A stretch of DNA of 64,000 bases from NCBI GenBank assembly GCA_963281255.1, contig OY725490.1, positions 4,960,001-5,024,000 of the forward strand. Direction: 5' to 3'. The DNA comes from Aphrocallistes beatrix (lineage: Eukaryota > Porifera > Hexactinellida > Sceptrulophora > Aphrocallistidae). Below are positions 43,662 through 54,560 of the stretch, piece after piece. A program made the position numbers and the translations under genes. How positions within the stretch are numbered: the first letter of the stretch is position 1; each line of letters begins with the position of its first letter. The notes beneath the pieces were generated by a model. That model did no database searches, had not been told where the DNA came from, and was given only the letters and a program-made list of their open reading frames with translations.

Positions 43662-46600
43662 TTAGATGAGCCGAGAAAGGTATATGATAATATTAATAAG
43701 AAATGGATATAATTTTTCATTATAAACCTAATTATACTAGAGTAATTTCATCGGAGTGCAAGTAAGATCACACTGGTATTTCACTAGTATAAGTTTTGCA
43801 ATGTACATTCCTAAACACATTCAAAAGATGTGTTGGTTGCCATAAAGATTCCTTGCTTCCTTTGATATTGGCTAGTGTAGAATAATTATAGATTACATAC
43901 ATAAAACAATGCATTTTCATAATAGAATTCAATCAAGTCAAAACAATCTTTAACCACAGATATTCTAAGACACTCACCAGGCATTCCAGGCGGTACAACT
44001 ACATAGTTAGAAGCTATGTCTTACAGGAGTGGGTTAATCAATCTTATTTGCTCCTAATATTGACATTAATGGCCTCAATTTTGCTCAAAAAGAAGAAATA
44101 TAGTTTATTTTTACTAGATCAATACTAAATGACTACTTACCATTACCAATATTATACTTTAGTTTTGTATTTGATTAGTATGATGCTATATTCTAATAAT
44201 ATTAACCCTAAAGTTATTTCTATGTTCGATCTTAAGATCGATCTTAACTAAGATCGATCTTAAGACTTAAGATCGATCTTAGTGCTTAAGATCTTAGTGA
44301 ATACGGCTGCTGGATTAGTGAAATGTGCTGTTCCTTCTATTTTACCAAATTGTCCTTCCTATTTCCAGAAGACTATTGGAAAACCTGATCGTCTAGACTT
44401 TGATAAGAAAGAGAGAACCTGATAAGAAAGAGTGAGAGAGAGAAATGAAAGTTATCGAAGAAAGTGTTCTTCAACAAGAATTGGAAACACATGAATTTGG
44501 TATGGATACGTTTTCTGATCTGGTAAGAAAACTAAAAAAGATTGATATGCCTAACAATTGGCTTGTCTGGAGCCCATCAAATACTACATTCTTCTCTTTC
44601 TCAAGAATATTTGGAAGTTGAATCTTACTTGACCATCGACGATCATTGTAATACGAGAGCATTTCTTCACAATACTCAGATTCCCCTCTCTATTAATAAA
44701 ATAGTAGATGTCCGTCAAATCACTCTACTAATCGAAGAAATTTCTAAATACTCTTCCGATTCCATTGAACTAGCTGTTAGGAGTGCTACAACTTATGTAT
44801 CTCAATCCATAGCTAAGCTTGAAAGTAGCACCGAAGAATCTTCAACAAGGACACAATCTGAGTTACTACCTCGGTTACAGTTCATTCATTGCCAGCTTGA
44901 AAATGTCCTTCTCCCTAAAACACGTAAGAAGTATAATGTAGTAACTACAATACTGTCTCTTAAATGTGAGTTGATCTCTCCTGCTGCTTATCGCTATATG
45001 CAATCTCTTGAGTGTATATCACTACCACATCATTCTACTCTTCGTCGCCTCTCAGATAACATTGGATTGGAAAACGATTTCATTTCGCAGCTAAGACAGT
45101 TGACTCCACATGGATGAAATTCATCTGAAAGCTGAATACAGCTACAAAGGTGGAAACATTATTGGATCTTCTAATATAGCAAACCAACCCACAAAAACTA
45201 TATTTGATTTTATGGTTTCCAGTCTCTATACCAAATGGTCTACTATTGTTCTGAAACTAGTGCAGCAGAAATATTTCCTATCACTAAAAAGGTAATATCT
45301 AATATTGAATCTTGTGATCTTTTTATTGTTACTCTTATAACCGACAATTATCCGTTAAATGTTCGTCTCTTCAAGTTATTTTCCAATACTTCACAGCTAG
45401 AACATTGTGTTCCTCACCCCGTCGATTCTAGTCGTTCCTTATTTTTCTTGTTTGATTTTGTTCATATATTGAAAACAATAAGAAACAATTGGCTTAATCA
45501 AACATACTACAACCGGACCTTCACTTTTCCATCATTCAAAAATTGTCCATTTCGAACACAGCAACAATGGAAGATGTTAGATTACTATTCAAATCGGAAC
45601 AATTTGCATCTGTGAAGCAAGCACCAAGGTTCACTGCTAAATCTTGTTGACCAACAAAACTTGAACGTCAGAATGTTCATCTGGCTTTGAGAATTTTCAA
45701 CGAGCAAACTGCTGCCGCTATACAAATCCAGAACTCCACTAGAAATGTTTTTAAATCTCTAACAGAAGATTTTATCAGAATTATTTGTAGTGTGTGCAAA
45801 ATCTTCAACGTCGACACATCTAACCTACAATGACTCAAGGTTTTTATTCCTTTCGCGGGTTGCGGAATGGCTTGAACATTAGAAAACCATTCCTGAAAAA
45901 TATGGAAAATTTAGTCCACAAACATTCAAAAGTTTCTACCATAGTTCCTTGTGTCTACCTAAAATAGTCAATTATCTGACTAAAGTTGTGGCTTTGATTA
46001 CGTTCTTAGTTCGTTTTTGCAAAATGATTCATTTGAGCACCATTTCGGGTTATAGTACAGGATGTTATCAGGAGCACACTATCAAGTAACTGCTTGTCAA
46101 TTTTATGAAAGTGAAAGACGACTGAAAATTTCTAGTATCCTCAAACTATTTTCAAAACAATCTTCTACTAACAACATCTCATTAAAAGAGTTTATAGATA
46201 CATTCTCTTCCACGTTCAAAGAAGATGCACGTAATGTTGATCTAGAGTTGTTCAATCCTATCCTTGATGAGGATACGTCAGAACCACATCTCCCAATCAT
46301 ACAGTCTCTAGCATTTATTGGAGGATATGCTGTTCATTCTTTATTTAAAAGATCAAAGAATAAATGCTCAGATTGCCTTTTGTTTCTAACAGAGGACAAA
46401 GTTATGGACATCGTTGATTATCAAGCTGTGAACACACATAGAATCAATTGATCGTGGATCACTGAAATGGCCTTCTACTCCAGTCCTTACTATCATGCTC
46501 AAAGTGTGGAAGATATACACTCTCATTGAATTGAAACCACAGTTATTCGATAAATTACTTGGAGGAGCTTCACGCAGTATATTAGTGAACCTGACCCTTT

Positions 46601-47331
46601 TTTATTTTGAAGGAGAATTTCCGATGGGACATTCTCAAGAGCTCATATTCACTACGTGTAACTGTATACTTTCCAACACTGTTAAGAATATGAATTCGTC
46701 TCAAAGGACAAAAGATGAGTCACGGAAACTCAAGAAGTTTAAATCTATTTAATTCACGTCTCTAGAAACGACATTTGTAATTTATCCAAATTATTTGTTA
46801 TCACTTAATACTTAACTTATGGAATTTACGATGAAATTATCAAATTTCTTTAAGTGAATGCAAATTAACAATTTGCGCATGTTATGGTAGTGACTATCTA
46901 GTAAATCAGTCATTAGGGGCCACAACAGTTTCGATATTAAAAATTTGCATACTTATTAGTTCAGACTTCAAACAACCCATGGTTCAACAGTCCTGAACAG
47001 TCCTGTATAGCGTAGTTCACGGGTAAATCCTACATCTATATTGTTATCAATTTGTAGCACTTCACGAACGCCTCAGACCAGAAATGCGCAAAGCATAGCC
47101 AACTGTAATAAGGGCTAATAGTAATGTATCAGGGATGCACAAGAAGATGGATTATTTCAATTCTATTAATATCCATTTATTGTACATACTATAAAGATAT
47201 TTTGCAACCTCTTCTCTTTAAAGACTCCCTAGCCCAGTTAATCCATTATTGTTATTTGATTTGAAACTGGTGATTCGATATTAATTATTTATTGGTTAAA
47301 ACACAAATACACACTGAATCACAATATAATA

Positions 47332-47700
47332 CAAGGCTGGATTCGGATAACCGGTTAACCGGCTAACCGCCGTCAATCACGGTTAACGATTAAGAAAATC
47401 TTGGATCGGTTAGCCGATTTGCTTTATTTTCTACACATTTAGACTAATTTCATTGTTTTTCGATTTAGATTGATGAATATTACTTCTAAAATATTGATAT
47501 TACAATATTATTTCTATTTTTCTAACCAAATAGTATAATTCGAAACCACTGAAGATTGTAAATTTCTCAATATCAGGTTAAATATTGGTCGACAAATCCA
47601 TATTTATACTCATTAATATTGACATCGATTAACCGGTTAACCGCCCTGGCGGAAACCAAAATAACCGACCCCGAATATCGGTTAACCAACCCCAGCCCTG
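47332..47700. mobile_element. hAT MITE (369 bp)
   Basis: Ends CAAGGCTGGATTCGGATAAC and, inverted, CAGGGCTGGGGTTGGTTAAC; sub-terminal GGTTAACCGG palindromes occur on both sides. The flanking 8-mers ATATAATA and TAATAATA share six bases, a partly decayed duplication. No gene. The 47029-47331 spacer to its left shows nothing I recognise. Confidence 0.75.
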
Positions 47701-47816
47701 TAATAATATTAAAAAGTATACAATAAACATATACATAAAGAATTTTCATTCGCACTCTCACTCTCTCGGAACTCGATTGACATCCTTACCACAGCAGGAA
47801 AACAAGACATGTGATA

Positions 47817-47839
47817 TCCTTACTATTAAAACTCGATTA

Positions 47840-47873
<34 letters not shown>

Positions 47874-48576
47874 CAAAGGATTATCTAGGAACGCGAGACG
47901 CTCCTTTAGGCGTATGATTTTAAGCCAGAAAGTGTTTAGGAGCGTGAAAATTTAGAATATTACCCAATTTACCCTATATCATAATGTTATTTATCGATTT
48001 AGGCGTATGAAAATTTATGAATTTTAAACTAGGAGCATAGCTCAGGAGGGCTGTATAATAGCCTGATATATATATATATATATATATCTGTAACGAATTG
48101 ATTGAAGAAACTACCAAGCGCAGAAAGCTGATTTTTGGCATTTTGGCTATGGCTCCAGTAAGTTCTGAGCTCAGACGAAAATGTCGACTCATCATGGAGT
48201 TATGACGTCATTGTCACATTTTTCAATGTTAAGCAATACAGTTATTCGGGCATAACTCAGCCATTATAGGAGATAGAAGTCTGAAATTTTAATAAAATCT
48301 GTATACTAACATATCTCACATATGATGCAACTATCATCAAAAAATGATGACTCATCACTTTGTTATGACGTCATCATTACTCATCAAAATTTAAAAAATT
48401 GACAAATTTGGTGATTTTTCGAGTGATATCGATTTTAATAAAACACTAAGATGGACATATTTAGAGATGCTATCTCCCTTAAAATTAACTAATGTGACCC
48501 TAGGCGACCGAAGGGAGCCTCCTGCGGACACTAAGTGTCCGCCAGCCGCGCAGCGCAAGCAAGCGAAGCGCGCTTG
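47817..48576 (+). mobile_element. Helitron-like repeat copy 7, with insertion in the TA tract
   Basis: 5' end A|TCCTTACTATTAAAACTCGA at 47817 and (TA)n at 47848. An inserted block of about 190 bases (47874-48062) has a repeated TTTAGGCGTATGA phrase and is followed by the second part of the TA tract. The body carries TGACGTCA at about 48203 and 48366, and the complete 3' end (hairpin, GCGCAGCGCAAGCAAGCGAA, GCGCGCTTG|T) ends at 48576. Confidence 0.88.
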
Positions 48577-49861
48577 TAACATATGTGATAGAACTAGATA
48601 AATAAAATGAGAAATGTTGTAGATACATACACATTCAAAAATTAGGGATATACATTTATGAAAATTTCTTTAATTTACGTTTTCAATACCTTTAGCTAAA
48701 ACAAGGGAATTAAAATTTTAGACTTTATTCGAATTGAAACAATTAGCAGCAGTAAAGAAACTAATGATTGCAGCACTTGTTGGCTACACTCAATAGTTGA
48801 CAATTCAGGAATTTCATCAAGGAATGACTCTAAAGTAATTTCATCACTAGCCTCACTAGTGGAATCAGAAGAAGAGAACGACTTAACTTGATCGACTGAA
48901 GGGAAGGAAGTGTCTTGCTGTCCAGCAAATATTTTAATATATTTGCAAGTTCGAGTCGACGTTCGGTTTCAATAATTTCAAGGTATGAAATATGATAATT
49001 TGACCCTGACATCATACGGTATAGCCCGAAATGATGTTCCAATGGGTCTGTCTAAAGGTGTAGGTAAAGCCACAATATTGGCTCAAATGGTTTGTGATTT
49101 TTGGTATTACAATAGAGGCATGCCTAAAACTAGTATACGTTTGTTTACTTATTTTCTCAAATTTTTCTGGCATAGTTTGCCAAGCATCTAACCAAATTAC
49201 GATACGACTCAAATAAAGAAATCTTTCGTCATTTAAATTCAAACGTCTAGATAATTTATCATTTAAACGTATCCCTTTACCAAGAGTACTAATATTAGAT
49301 AATTTCCAAACAGTTATAAGGATGTCAACGAATTCAGATGTATTATTTCTATACTCTGGATTACGCGATTCTTTTTGGATAGTGCTGTTAGAGTCAGTTC
49401 ATTAACTACATTAAATTCCAGCTTGTTGTGGAAGGGAAACAAACATGCTTTCAGAGTCAAATGCGGAGCTACCTTCGCTAAATTTGATTTTTCAGAATTA
49501 TATAGTTGGCGTACATCTTGAAAAGATGCAGAACTGAACTCGAGAGGATAATTACAATAATCAACCGTAAAATTTACCAGATTCGGAAAATGAAATGTTT
49601 TATTTAAATATTTTGATTTAACCAGTTATTACGAATACTTTTCAAGATATGAACGAAATCAAATGTGTGAAAGAGGATCCTAGTATTATTGAATGGGTGA
49701 GATACAGTGGTTTCTAACTTGCCATTGGAAGAAAACAATTTAAAAACATTTACATTTAAAGGATAATAATTATCAGTTGAAATTACTTGCACTCTTAGAC
49801 CGCATGTGGAAGAGAGATAGATGAGTCTTAAGGATCGAATATTATTGAATCTCAAAAAAAT

Positions 49862-50980
49862 TGATAATCGTTATTATGACTTCTTTTCCAAATATGCGTC
49901 GCAAAGATACTGTATTTCAATTTTTGCATCAATCAGAGGCTTATTTTCATTTTTACACTCAACTGAATGTTCCATTTTCCTATACAAATAACATTGTTCA
50001 AATTTTTAAATTTTTTTAGTTTGTGTTCAAGATTTTTTCCTGAGTTTGAGTGATATTTGCAAGATTATAAGTTCTATCTTTAACCCATTCATTATAGAAC
50101 ATAACTGACTACAATCATTATATAATATGGAATACTGACAAAGATATGGATTTCAAAATTGATTTATCGCTGTATTTTTGGTAATTTTCGGCTTAATTTT
50201 GTATATAAATTCGCACAGTTCTTAAAGTATTGGCTTAAACAATAAGATCGTAGTCAGCTATCTTTATTACTATATATACTTACTTTTATTTATGAATTCA
50301 TTCAATTCTCACTTGATTTGGCTTTGAGAACTTGTTCAAAATGTAGTTTTAGAATCAAATTTTCCCTTATTATTCGAATAAAATTAAAATTAAAATTATC
50401 TCAAGATGTTATAAAATAATAATAACTTCAATAATTGTTTCAATGTCATAGGTATTCTATAGACAGATTATATTTCTAGATAGCAGAGCTATTTTAGAAC
50501 TCAATTCTTTCTTTCATATTGAGTTCCAATTATATTTTAATTTTAGAACAATCAAATTCCTATGAATTCGAATTAGGAACTAACAATTGTTGCGAGTGTT
50601 TATTTTGATGAATCCAAATTTAGGTTCACTGCATAGTCGAATTCTAATCCAACCACTACTTCTAACTGTTAAATATTGTTTAGTATAAATAGCTAATGTA
50701 AAAGTCTCAATTATAGAGATAGCCCATATCCTACGCATTGACGAATGCTCTGCCTGGGTAGGAGTTCATGACAATTCCAGTATGGGACGCCTGAAAGAGT
50801 TCTTGTGAACACATGGGCTATCCGTTTTTTGCTCTAAATAATAACATTTACTTTTTAGGCTGTTTATAAAATATATTTATTGTTCCCATTCTATACTCAA
50901 TTAGTAACAAACTATTGTTTTATTCTCAATGACTAAACAAAAAACAAGTACGTCGCTAGAATGAATAGTATTTTCTAATA
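49862..50980. other. 3' flank of the Mutator-like gene and left junction with P2
   Basis: A short minus-strand open stretch at 49862-49990 (MEHSVECKNENKPLIDAKIE) does not match the P-element family and may be part of the inserted element. The remainder is AT-rich and non-coding. I could not find an inverted match to the right border at 54560. Confidence 0.4.
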
Positions 50981-53674
50981 TTATACAAAAGTTTCAAAAG
51001 AATCAACACAATCTGTACAATACCAGTCGGTATCTTCTTCAATTTCATTTTCAGCGATACCCACGCACTCCATGTGGCTCCACTGATCACATTTATCGCA
51101 TTGGATCCAATTGATCTGGGTTGATTTGACTTTCAGGCCGATTCCAATGCCGACTATGCAGTTTTCTTCAGTGCCTTGACATATTTGGCATATGGCTATT
51201 GGAGCTGATTGAGGCTGTGCAATATCCTCTTCGGAAGACGAGCTGTGAAATTTCTGGTCTGTTGAATATGCTCCAGAAGAATAGCCAGCGCCGTGTTTTC
51301 TGATTTGTCTCGCGACTTTGCTATACCGATGCTGCCTCTTAGCAAAACGGCTCTGTTGCCTGGCTTGGATCTGATAGCTTGCTTTCACCCTTCTGAGGTC
51401 TAATTTTTCGAAGTGGTTACGAATTTGTGGGGAAATTGGTATTTCAAGGAGTTGAAATAGCGTTTCTATTCCTCGGAAGCCATCATTATATCTGATGATT
51501 GCAAGGGCGGAACCTAATTGCATCATCTCATAGCTTGCATATTCATCTTTATGAACCATTCTCCATAATACAGAGTGTATGGCCTCATTATGGTTCGAGG
51601 TTCTCCCCTCTTGAACTTTTCGAATGAACTCTGGTGCATTATAGCCGAATTCTTGGAAAACATCGGTAATAATCTTGCAAGCACCTTCACTTAGGTAATT
51701 CGGGTGGTGAGGAGGAGTTCTACGATTGAAAATCGCTTCTTGGTACCGGCACCAGGTATTACTTGTGATGGGGCAAAATCTATGGTTATCTTTGGCATTG
51801 CCATCATTTGCTGAAAGATGCAAAGGAATTGCATCTATAGCACGAATAATTTCGCGAATATTGCCGCGATTACGATGTATAGCAATCCTATAGTAGCTTG
51901 CTACCTGTCCAGCAACGGTATCATTAACGGTTCGAATTGCTTTGGTAGGTCCCTCCCAGGTTCCTCTTTTGCGGGAGTCCTTTTGTAATGTGCCCCGAAA
52001 TGCAGGTGATACTTGCTTCAAAGCTTCTGCCTCTGACATCCCCCCGCCTTGGGTTAATAACTGTTTTTGAAGATTCTTTTGATCTCTATTGAGTTTTAGC
52101 GCCTTTTCTTGTTTTCGAATGATGTTAATTTTGATCCTTTTGCAAACGTGAGCCAAGCATTCAATACGTTCAATTTCATGTATGCCAAGGTGTTGATAGA
52201 GACCTGCTGAATGCAATTTATGGTGAGTTTTTGTATCACCATCTGTGACTAATCCTGAAAAAATTACACCGCGATCAAGTGCATCTTGTACAACAGATGG
52301 TGCCAACGCTGATTCAAGCTGCACAGAGGCGTAGTCTTGATACTTAGCTGTGCAAACTTTGGAGTGACTTGCGTTCCAAGTCGACAGGTCTTTTTTCGTG
52401 ATTTGGCCTGTCATTAGAAGATTTTCATACTCGTTGCAAAGTTTGCATGAGTTTGATGCTATGCCATATGATAAAACCTTTCCCGTGTTTGCAGATATTG
52501 CCGCTGCAAAGCAGTACCTGCTAAATCCTCCGCCACTTTTTCCACTACGTTGTTGGTAAGAACCATCATATGAAGCAATAGCATGGACATATTTTCCATC
52601 GAATTGACATTCTGCGTGAGATTTGAGTTCATTCACCGCTCTTTTCATTGATTTTTCTGCAATATATTCGGCTGCAACTATTAACTCCCTTTCCGCTTCA
52701 ACGTAAGTATGGCGAGAACAGGGGATGGGTATGCTTAGTGTCGAGTGATATAGTTCAAGCTTAGAAAGTCCCACACCAATAAGCCTGCCACCCAAAATAC
52801 TACCATAGAGTAGTTCGTTTCTTTTTCGAATTTGCTGGTCCCCAACTTGAATTTTTGCTTGGGATTTAGCCCCTACACTCCAAAAGCCTTGCTGGGTGGA
52901 ACATGCGGAACACTCGAGTTGTAGGTAAGTAGCAGATCCAGCCCTCTGCTTCGATTGGAACATCCTCATGGAGCCCTTTTTGCACGATTTGCAGACCGTA
53001 AGATCATCTAACATGGTTAGGAGTGTCTGAAGATTCACTATCATGTTGTCGTATGTTTGCATCCGCAAGGGGGTATCACATGGTTCGAAATATTCAGGCG
53101 TATACATAAGCTTTCGATGAGCAACCGTTTCCTTATACTGTTTTTCAACAGTCGCCTTGGATGTTCCTGATATTGATCCAGGAGGTGGAGGTGGTATTGG
53201 TTTGGATTGTTGCTTGAAGCGGTCGAACTCGCTTTTCGGGAAATTCACAGGAATAGGAGAGATAACACCTTCCCTCTCATATGTTGGCGAAAAGCTTCTT
53301 TTTGAGGAAGTGAATCTATTCCCTGGAAATTGTCTCTTGTGCCGGCCAAATTGGAACTTTTTCTTTCCCTTAGTTCTCAAATCGATGGTGCCATAGTCAA
53401 CAGGTTCTTGGAATACATCATCATCTGGCTCTTGGGCGCATAGCTCCAACCCTGGTTCCAATGGAGTAATGACAGCTTGTCGTAAACCCGAAAAGGTTGG
53501 GCTATCTTCAGGGGCAAGCGGAGTATTCATGCGCGGAATAGATGTAGTTGGTTGTTGTTGAGGCGCTGGAGTTGGAGGAAGAGAATAGCTATCGCTCCTC
53601 AATATGCGACGACTTCGTGAAAAGGTGTCGTTATCATCGGACGAACTTGATTCGTTTCTGTATCTGTATGCCAT
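50981..53674 (-). CDS. Mutator-like transposase with C-terminal PHD finger (897 aa)
   Basis: One uninterrupted frame from MAYRYRNESSSSDDNDTFSR. Residues 1-180 are Ser/Pro-rich and look disordered. A zinc ribbon (CKSCKKG...LECSAC) lies near residues 230-257. The core follows with VHAIASYDGSYQQRSGKSGG (catalytic Asp near 367), ISANTGKVLSYGIAS, FSGLVTDGDTKTHHKLHSAG (second Asp near 478) and IERIECLAHVCKRIKINI. These match the Mutator-like transposase domain common in cnidarian and arthropod genomes (Pfam Mutator). Near the end are GRTSNHNEAIHSVLWRMV and IIRYNDGFRG, then a PHD finger (CQICQG...IQCDKCDQWSHMEC...WYCTDC, residues 830-893) with the C4HC3 pattern complete. No stop or frameshift, so it is potentially active. 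No terminal repeat pair was identified. Confidence 0.9.
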   Translation of the reverse strand: MAYRYRNESSSSDDNDTFSRSRRILRSDSYSLPPTPAPQQQPTTSIPRMNTPLAPEDSPTFSGLRQAVITPLEPGLELCAQEPDDDVFQEPVDYGTIDLRTKGKKKFQFGRHKRQFPGNRFTSSKRSFSPTYEREGVISPIPVNFPKSEFDRFKQQSKPIPPPPPGSISGTSKATVEKQYKETVAHRKLMYTPEYFEPCDTPLRMQTYDNMIVNLQTLLTMLDDLTVCKSCKKGSMRMFQSKQRAGSATYLQLECSACSTQQGFWSVGAKSQAKIQVGDQQIRKRNELLYGSILGGRLIGVGLSKLELYHSTLSIPIPCSRHTYVEAERELIVAAEYIAEKSMKRAVNELKSHAECQFDGKYVHAIASYDGSYQQRSGKSGGGFSRYCFAAAISANTGKVLSYGIASNSCKLCNEYENLLMTGQITKKDLSTWNASHSKVCTAKYQDYASVQLESALAPSVVQDALDRGVIFSGLVTDGDTKTHHKLHSAGLYQHLGIHEIERIECLAHVCKRIKINIIRKQEKALKLNRDQKNLQKQLLTQGGGMSEAEALKQVSPAFRGTLQKDSRKRGTWEGPTKAIRTVNDTVAGQVASYYRIAIHRNRGNIREIIRAIDAIPLHLSANDGNAKDNHRFCPITSNTWCRYQEAIFNRRTPPHHPNYLSEGACKIITDVFQEFGYNAPEFIRKVQEGRTSNHNEAIHSVLWRMVHKDEYASYEMMQLGSALAIIRYNDGFRGIETLFQLLEIPISPQIRNHFEKLDLRRVKASYQIQARQQSRFAKRQHRYSKVARQIRKHGAGYSSGAYSTDQKFHSSSSEEDIAQPQSAPIAICQICQGTEENCIVGIGIGLKVKSTQINWIQCDKCDQWSHMECVGIAENEIEEDTDWYCTDCVDSFETFV

Positions 53675-54126
53675 TGCAATTATACAAGTTTATAGAATAA
53701 TTTTATGTAAAACTTTGATATGTGCTTGTTTGTATTCTATGGATTAGCTCTTATATACTTATATCGCATTCTAAAATTAACTCTTGAAATGAAAACTAAA
53801 ATTAGAAAATTAAATGTAAGGATATTAGATTATGAATGTATCATATTCCAAAAGACATTATAAATTCATATAATGAATTCTAAAATTATCTTTAGAATTG
53901 AAAACTATAATTAGAAATTTCAAAAAAGTATAAGCTGGATATTTGTCTAATTAATTAGACTTAAACTATTGGATTACAACTAATTATAGTTTAAATTCTT
54001 TGCTATCTGTAATTGGATATAACATTATATCAGTAACTGGATATCAGATAATTTTTTAACCTTAATTAATTAATATTAGATTACAACTAATTTTAGTTGA
54101 AAATCTTGCAACGGTATATACACTAT

Positions 54127-54560
54127 CAAATTTCAATATACTATAACTCTGCCAAAAGCATTCAGAATGCAGCCAAATTTCATAATCGATGAATCTGGTG
54201 TATTATCTTCATGAAAAAGTCATTAGAAGAAAAATTCAATTTTTTATATTTTTTTGGAAATTTAGTCACTTTGGACACTCAAATTTCAATATACTATAAC
54301 TCTTCCAAAAGCATTCAGAATGCAGCCAAATTTCATAATCGATGAATCTGGTGTATTATCTTCATGAAAAAGTCATTAGAAGAAAAATTATTTTTTTGGA
54401 AATTTAGTCACTTTGGACACTCAAATTTCAATATACTATAACTCTTCCAAAAGCATTCAGAATGCAGCCAAATTTCATAATCGATGAATCTGGTGTATTA
54501 TCTTCATGAAAAAGTCATTAGAAGAAAAATTATTTTTTTGGAAATTTAGTCACTTTGGAC
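54127..54560. repeat. three tandem 142-153 bp repeats at the P2 breakpoint
   Basis: Copies begin CAAATTTCAATATACTATAA at 54127, 54280 and 54422. Copies two and three are nearly identical; copy one has an extra AT-rich insertion. The third copy ends GTCACTTTGGACCC exactly where the P2 transposase frame is cut. They may be the subterminal or long terminal repeats of the Mutator-like element. The 53675-54126 segment between gene and repeats has two diverged copies of an AACTAAAATTAGAAA phrase and no gene. Confidence 0.88.

Larger units (their letters stand above)
41087..44309 (-). mobile_element. PIF/Harbinger transposon, apparently intact (3.2 kb)
   Basis: Terminal repeats CGGCCGTATTCACTAAGAAC (left) and CAGCCGTATTCACTAAGATC (right, inverted) lie between CTG trinucleotides (41084-41086 and 44310-44312), the 3-bp duplication expected of Harbinger. 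Next to both ends are iterated CTTAAGATCGATCTTAAG palindromes. The two genes required for transposition, a DDE nuclease and a Myb/SANT-like protein, are both open and in the same orientation. It is inserted in P1 between the THAP exon and the rest. Confidence 0.93.
40655..46752 (+). pseudogene. P-element (THAP9-like) transposase, interrupted
   Basis: The THAP zinc finger (40655-40900) reads MLARCLAPNCRSGYDGENLI and YLCAKHFQPW, that is C-x4-C...W...C-x2-H-F, the DNA-binding domain. After the Harbinger come VKCAVPSILPNCPSYF (44320), VRKLKKIDMPNNWLVWSPS, a 191-codon helical stretch (44542-45117), MDEIHLKAEYSYKGGNIIGS (45110), LITDNYPLNVRLFKLFSNTS, FDFVHILKTIRNNWLNQTYY, LRIFNEQTAAAIQ, FEHHFGLY (46040) and SLAFIGGYAVHSLFKRS (46300-46350). 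The C-terminus ends near 46752. Frame changes and stops separate most blocks. The active enzyme would use GTP as cofactor and cut at P ends; this copy cannot be made. Confidence 0.92.
40320..47020 (+). mobile_element. P element 1 (P1), complete borders, split by a Harbinger transposon
   Basis: Perfect 27-bp terminal inverted repeats (GTGAACTACGCTATACAGGA...) at 40320-40346 and 46994-47020. The flanks AGGTAAAT (40312-40319) and GGGTAAAT (47021-47028) are an 8-bp target duplication with one difference. Without the Harbinger at 41087-44309 the element is about 3.5 kb. It encodes a THAP-type P transposase that is now broken. Confidence 0.95.
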
